Below, piece after piece: positions 62,101 to 64,000 of a DNA stretch of 64,000 nucleotides (position 1 is the stretch's first letter; each line of letters starts with the position of its first letter). The stretch comes from Rhipicephalus microplus (Eukaryota; Arthropoda; Arachnida; Ixodida; Ixodidae). The notes beneath the pieces were generated by a model. That model did not search any database. It had not been told where the DNA came from and saw only the letters and a program-made list of their open reading frames with translations. The position numbers were made by a program, and so were the translations under genes. The stretch is from positions 320,314,616 through 320,378,615 of the forward strand of contig NC_134710.1 of the NCBI RefSeq assembly GCF_043290135.1, written 5' to 3'.

Positions 62101-62968
62101 CTCCCGAGCTTCCCTTCAAAGCTTCAGATGGGGCGCATGGCGCAAGAGACGTGTAGAACAGGTCTGCAGATCTTTTCATGACTTTAGTTCGAAGAATAAT
62201 AGCTGGATGAGTAAAGTCACAAGCAGTTTTACCTTATTACCTCCTGTGAACTTGTTCGTTATTCTTACGAAGCTTTACAACAAATGCTGCTTTAATGAAA
62301 TATATTGCTTTGTAAACACCTGAACATCGTAAATTCACTAACATTTCTAATGACTTTGCAGTGAAAATATTTAGAATTTAAAATGCCTACCTTTTGATTC
62401 GGTCATAGCGGATATTTGTTATGATTATCCTGCCTACTATAAATCCCTTTTTACCTGTTTAAAGCGGTACATCTTAGTTATGAATATCTTGTCATTTTGT
62501 TTTCTCTTCCCGTACGCTGATGATATGATATGACAGCTTGAAGTATGCTGGTATTTTCGAGTGACGGCAACATGAGTTGTCACGATAACGAAAAAATATA
62601 AAAGAATTCGATGTTGTGTTGATGTTGTTACGGTACAAAGCCCAGTCATCTTCATAAACAACACGTGTGACTGAATTGAGAAGGGTTTTCACTTGTAAGA
62701 GCTCTTCCCCACTGAAACGTCACATTCGCTAATATGCCTCAACACTTCAGCTGGCGAACCGCTGTTTCAGCGTTAAAATGTTTTTTTTATTGAATATCAA
62801 CACAACTTTTCTTAAAATATTTCTTTGCAGAACTTGCAATGCACGTGTGAAACACTCTCCAACTTACATGTGCTGAAGGAACTCGTCGCAGAATCTGAGA
62901 ACGGTGATTCCTTCAGAGGCCGAGTGCTCGCAGATGACGCCGTTGATTCCGTCACGGCTGACGACTAC
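46935..62968 (-). CDS. ChAT: Choline O-acetyltransferase, 3' seven exons (5' part outside window)
   Basis: The enzyme makes acetylcholine from choline and acetyl-CoA in cholinergic neurons. Seven exons, in coding order 62868-62968, 61225-61377, 59807-59929, 57793-57931, 54856-54918, 52490-52624 and 46935-47174, join with GT-AG introns and matching phases. They give about 317 residues without a stop, roughly the C-terminal half of a choline/carnitine acyltransferase. Visible motifs are CEHSASEG (catalytic His), [57 protein letters not shown] and [11 protein letters not shown]. Substrate choice is readable: GRVDNIR and DNHLL have the Val, Asp, Asn and Asn of choline acetyltransferases, where carnitine acetyltransferases have GRTDTIR and DRHLL. 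Upstream exons (acyltransferase N-half) must lie beyond 64000. The introns are 1.3-5.3 kb and hold a MITE, a nested LINE and other debris. A carnitine-type paralogue is the only alternative, and less likely. Confidence 0.9.
47175..48859. other. ChAT last intron, left part
   Basis: No coding region was seen; it contains A- and T-runs only. Confidence 0.45.
48860..52056. mobile_element. Foldback MITE (cagggtgtccca termini) split by a LINE
   Basis: The left end cagggtgtcccacacaactt (48860) and the right end, whose reverse complement is cagggtgtcccacataactt (ending 52056), are inverted repeats that extend far inward. Examples are ttgaaccaaacgc, gcactagcctgt and agggctattttattt on the left against their complements at 51950-52010. 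A second inverted pair lies inside (ctggaaattgagaatatgaa... near 49028 against ...atattttgcgtttccagctc near 49305), so the whole element can fold on itself. The ends abut TATA/TA, which suggests a TA target. Without the nested LINE (49371-51948) it is about 620 bp and non-coding. It sits in the last ChAT intron. Confidence 0.75.
49371..51948 (+). pseudogene. CR1/Jockey-group LINE nested in the MITE
   Basis: The copy is 5'-truncated inside the endonuclease: the first readable motif is [11 protein letters not shown], equal to the final SDH motif. A linker with [12 protein letters not shown] follows in a shifted frame. The reverse transcriptase is open at 49974-50993 ([48 protein letters not shown] as the catalytic box). 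After a TAA stop the C-terminal domain is open at 51006-51563, ending with [11 protein letters not shown]. The 3' region ends in an A/T-rich tail at about 51940. Its orientation is opposite to ChAT. At least two frame breaks and one stop make it inactive. Confidence 0.85.
52057..52489. other. ChAT last intron, right part
   Basis: An AAAC array lies at about 52262-52298. Nothing else was recognised. Confidence 0.45.
52490..52624 (-). CDS. ChAT: ChAT exon F
   Basis: The acceptor is TTGTGCAG before ACGGTC and the donor is AGTCAG before GTACAT. It is in phase 0 at both ends and encodes [20 protein letters not shown], a variable helix and HFRLSTSQ. Asn of DNHLL is Arg in carnitine users. The polypyrimidine tract is weak but the phase and homology fix the site. 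Confidence 0.9.
52625..54855. other. ChAT intron E-F
   Basis: Non-coding. At about 54193-54215 the string ttgggctagttggtgtcgca matches the A-box-like head of the foldback elements, followed by related words (acgacacggacacacagaga) but no palindrome. It is probably an unfolded or partial member of that family. Confidence 0.45.
54856..54918 (-). CDS. ChAT: ChAT exon E (63-bp microexon)
   Basis: The acceptor is a T-rich tract with CACTCAG before GAAGAAG and the donor is ACATAC before GTGAGT. It is in phase 0 at both ends and encodes [21 protein letters not shown], which corresponds to the helix between the substrate motif and the DNHLL motif. Confidence 0.82.
54919..57792. other. ChAT intron D-E
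   Basis: No conserved coding region or repeat family was recognised. Confidence 0.4.
57793..57931 (-). CDS. ChAT: ChAT exon D (substrate-choice motif)
   Basis: The acceptor is CACGCAG before GGTGCAC and the donor is CTACG before GTGAGC. It encodes [18 protein letters not shown], then [20 protein letters not shown]. Tyr-Glu-Ser-Ala-Ser is the family substrate-site motif, and GRVDNIR carries the choline-type triplet. Confidence 0.93.
57932..58936. other. ChAT intron C-D, left part
   Basis: Nothing recognised. Confidence 0.4.
58937..59157. mobile_element. MITE-like element with imperfect inverted ends
   Basis: The left end ccccgtattctagaacttcc and the reverse complement of the right end, ccaccgtattcccaaacgct, are similar. 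Further in, cttcacttgag pairs with the complement of tcaagtgaaggaag. It is about 220 bp and non-coding, in an intron of ChAT. No clear target duplication was identified. Confidence 0.5.
59158..59806. other. ChAT intron C-D, right part
   Basis: The 66-codon basic frame at 59197-59397 has no known family. Nothing else was seen. Confidence 0.4.
59807..59929 (-). CDS. ChAT: ChAT exon C
   Basis: The acceptor is TTTTGCAG before CCTAGC and the donor is ACAA before GTAAGT. It encodes [20 protein letters not shown] and [20 protein letters not shown], the conserved segment that binds the CoA 3'-phosphate side (the K-x-x-x-x-SPD region). Confidence 0.92.
59930..61224. other. ChAT intron B-C
   Basis: No coding region or repeat was recognised. 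Confidence 0.45.
61225..61377 (-). CDS. ChAT: ChAT exon B
   Basis: The acceptor is CTGGGCAG before GCAGCAG and the donor is AACAC before GTACGT. It completes the Met codon from exon A and starts with a Gln-rich linker ([15 protein letters not shown]). Then comes [20 protein letters not shown], which matches the RLRW...helix segment of the family. The Gln/Pro/Ser linker is variable in this family. Confidence 0.85.
61378..62867. other. ChAT intron A-B
   Basis: No coding region or repeat was recognised. Confidence 0.45.
62868..62968 (-). CDS. ChAT: ChAT exon A (catalytic His)
   Basis: The acceptor is TTGCCAG before GTAGTC and the donor is CACAT before GTAAGT. It starts in phase 0 and ends two bases into a codon. 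It encodes [20 protein letters not shown] and the following helix to LQH; His of CEHS is the general base. The preceding exon should end with the usual W-x-D-K region and is not visible to the right. Confidence 0.9.
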
Positions 62969-63888
62969 CTGGCAACCGGCAGTAGTAGGGTTGAGAAGGA
63001 TGGGAAAAAGAGGGAAAGAGAGAGAACAAAAATCAAGTGATCTTAAAATCGGCAGTCCGCTTCCTCTGTGGCGCAAAGCAAGACGAAAATTCATGGTTCG
63101 TAACAAAATAGAAAACAGACGTCGTAACTGGGGGGGTAGCGCATGAGAGGCTGTTAAGGTATATCTTTAATGTTTTGACAGACTTCACTGGTAGTGTCAC
63201 AGCTAGCGCTTCCACCCCCTGCTATCGCTCGTCTTATAAGCCTTGAAAGAGGCTCCTAGGACCACTGAACTCTGCTCATTAAAAATCCCCTTCTATTTAG
63301 TCATTATAATCTTTGATGTCACACATTGTGTGATGACGTAAAAAACATATATGTGGTGCTACGAACTAGACTTCATCACCTCCCGAAAGATCAACGTCTC
63401 TATTTCAACGTCTGTGCGCATTTACGTAGAGGGATGTACCACTATCTACCTCGGTTGCCAATTTATTGTATAGTGGCCAAACGATTCAGAAGGAACTGGC
63501 GAAAAACAGCTCCACGAATTGACGGCGAGACATCATCTTATACATGGATCATTACTAAGGCACATACACACATACGCAGCGACATGTGATTTCACCTCTG
63601 TGTACTTACTTAGCTGAGTTGCGTGTAGTTGTATAGTGTGTGACTTCCCGGAAACGGTGCGCGAATCTCGGCCTTTCGTGGCGTTTCCGGTATGTCTTTA
63701 TATGAGGATATTTTGGACTCTCTGACCGACATTATGGTAACTTTTGTCGGAACTTGTCGTTTATGACTCCATGTAGGCTATGTCAGGAGTCGCGCCTGAT
63801 GTCGGTGCGTTATATTCCGTGGCAATATACAACCACCGAATGAACACTCTTGAACGCTAGCTACTATGCAAAGGCTTACGAAAGAAAG
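62969..63888. other. ChAT intron upstream of exon A
   Basis: No further ChAT exon could be found here. The preceding exon, which should end with the conserved W-x-D-K region, must be beyond the window or too diverged to see. Confidence 0.45.
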
Positions 63889-64000
63889 ATTATATGTGGG
63901 CTTTACGTCCCAAAACCACCATATGAGTATGAGTGAAGGACTCCCGAAATTTTAGCCACATGTGGTTCTTTAACGTGCACCCGAATCTGAGCACACGGGC
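63889..64000 (-). mobile_element. Ruka-like SINE, cut by window edge
   Basis: The minus-strand SINE body starts at its tail side (ttatatgtgggctttacgtc) and continues (ggttctttaacgtgcacccg, aatctgagcacacgggc) to the end of the window, so its tRNA-like head lies outside. Confidence 0.8.

Noticed and set aside
46935..62968. Carnitine acetyltransferase as the identity of the acyltransferase gene
   Set aside because: The residues GRVDNIR and DNHLL are of the choline type; carnitine enzymes have GRTDTIR and DRHLL.

Overview
The window looks like nuclear DNA of a hard (ixodid) tick, probably a metastriate species. The evidence is several copies of a tRNA-derived SINE that matches the tick Ruka family as I remember it, RTE-type and CR1/Jockey-type LINE fragments, long microsatellites and widely spaced exons. 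There is no bacterial or organellar gene organisation. Most of the 64 kb is mobile-element debris and non-coding DNA.

Left third (1-24 kb). A CpG-rich start without a recognised gene is followed by an intact SINE with perfect 13-bp target duplications (2202-2439). A LINE with an open ORF1 and a decayed endonuclease (3.58-5.8 kb) comes next. Then come a 490-bp CTAT microsatellite, a roughly 147-bp satellite, a TA microsatellite, a short basic repeat protein ORF (8.05-8.4 kb) and a CR1-like LINE fused onto its end (8.4-10.6 kb). On the minus strand at 14.6-19.2 kb lies a nearly full-length, intronless, very divergent transportin (karyopherin beta-2) gene. It carries three in-frame stops and is split by an RTE LINE with a 10-bp target duplication. 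A degenerate LTR element follows at 21.9-23.4 kb.

Middle third (24-46 kb). No conserved protein gene was recognised. It holds SINE copies of two tail types, LINE 3' ends, microsatellites and several striking palindromes. Two palindromes (30.8 and 37.8 kb) share a tRNA A-box-like head and have their own 10-13 bp target duplications, so they look like members of a foldback SINE-like family.

Right third (46.9-63 kb). Seven exons on the minus strand form the 3' half of one choline/carnitine acyltransferase gene. All splice sites are GT-AG and all phases agree. The four residues that separate choline from carnitine users are of the choline type, so this is very probably choline O-acetyltransferase (ChAT), the acetylcholine-synthesising enzyme of cholinergic neurons. 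Its 5' exons lie beyond the right edge. The last intron carries a foldback MITE into which a CR1/Jockey-like LINE has inserted.

Only ChAT is a convincing living host gene. The transportin copy is a dead or dying paralogue, and the other coding traces belong to transposable elements or short unassigned ORFs.
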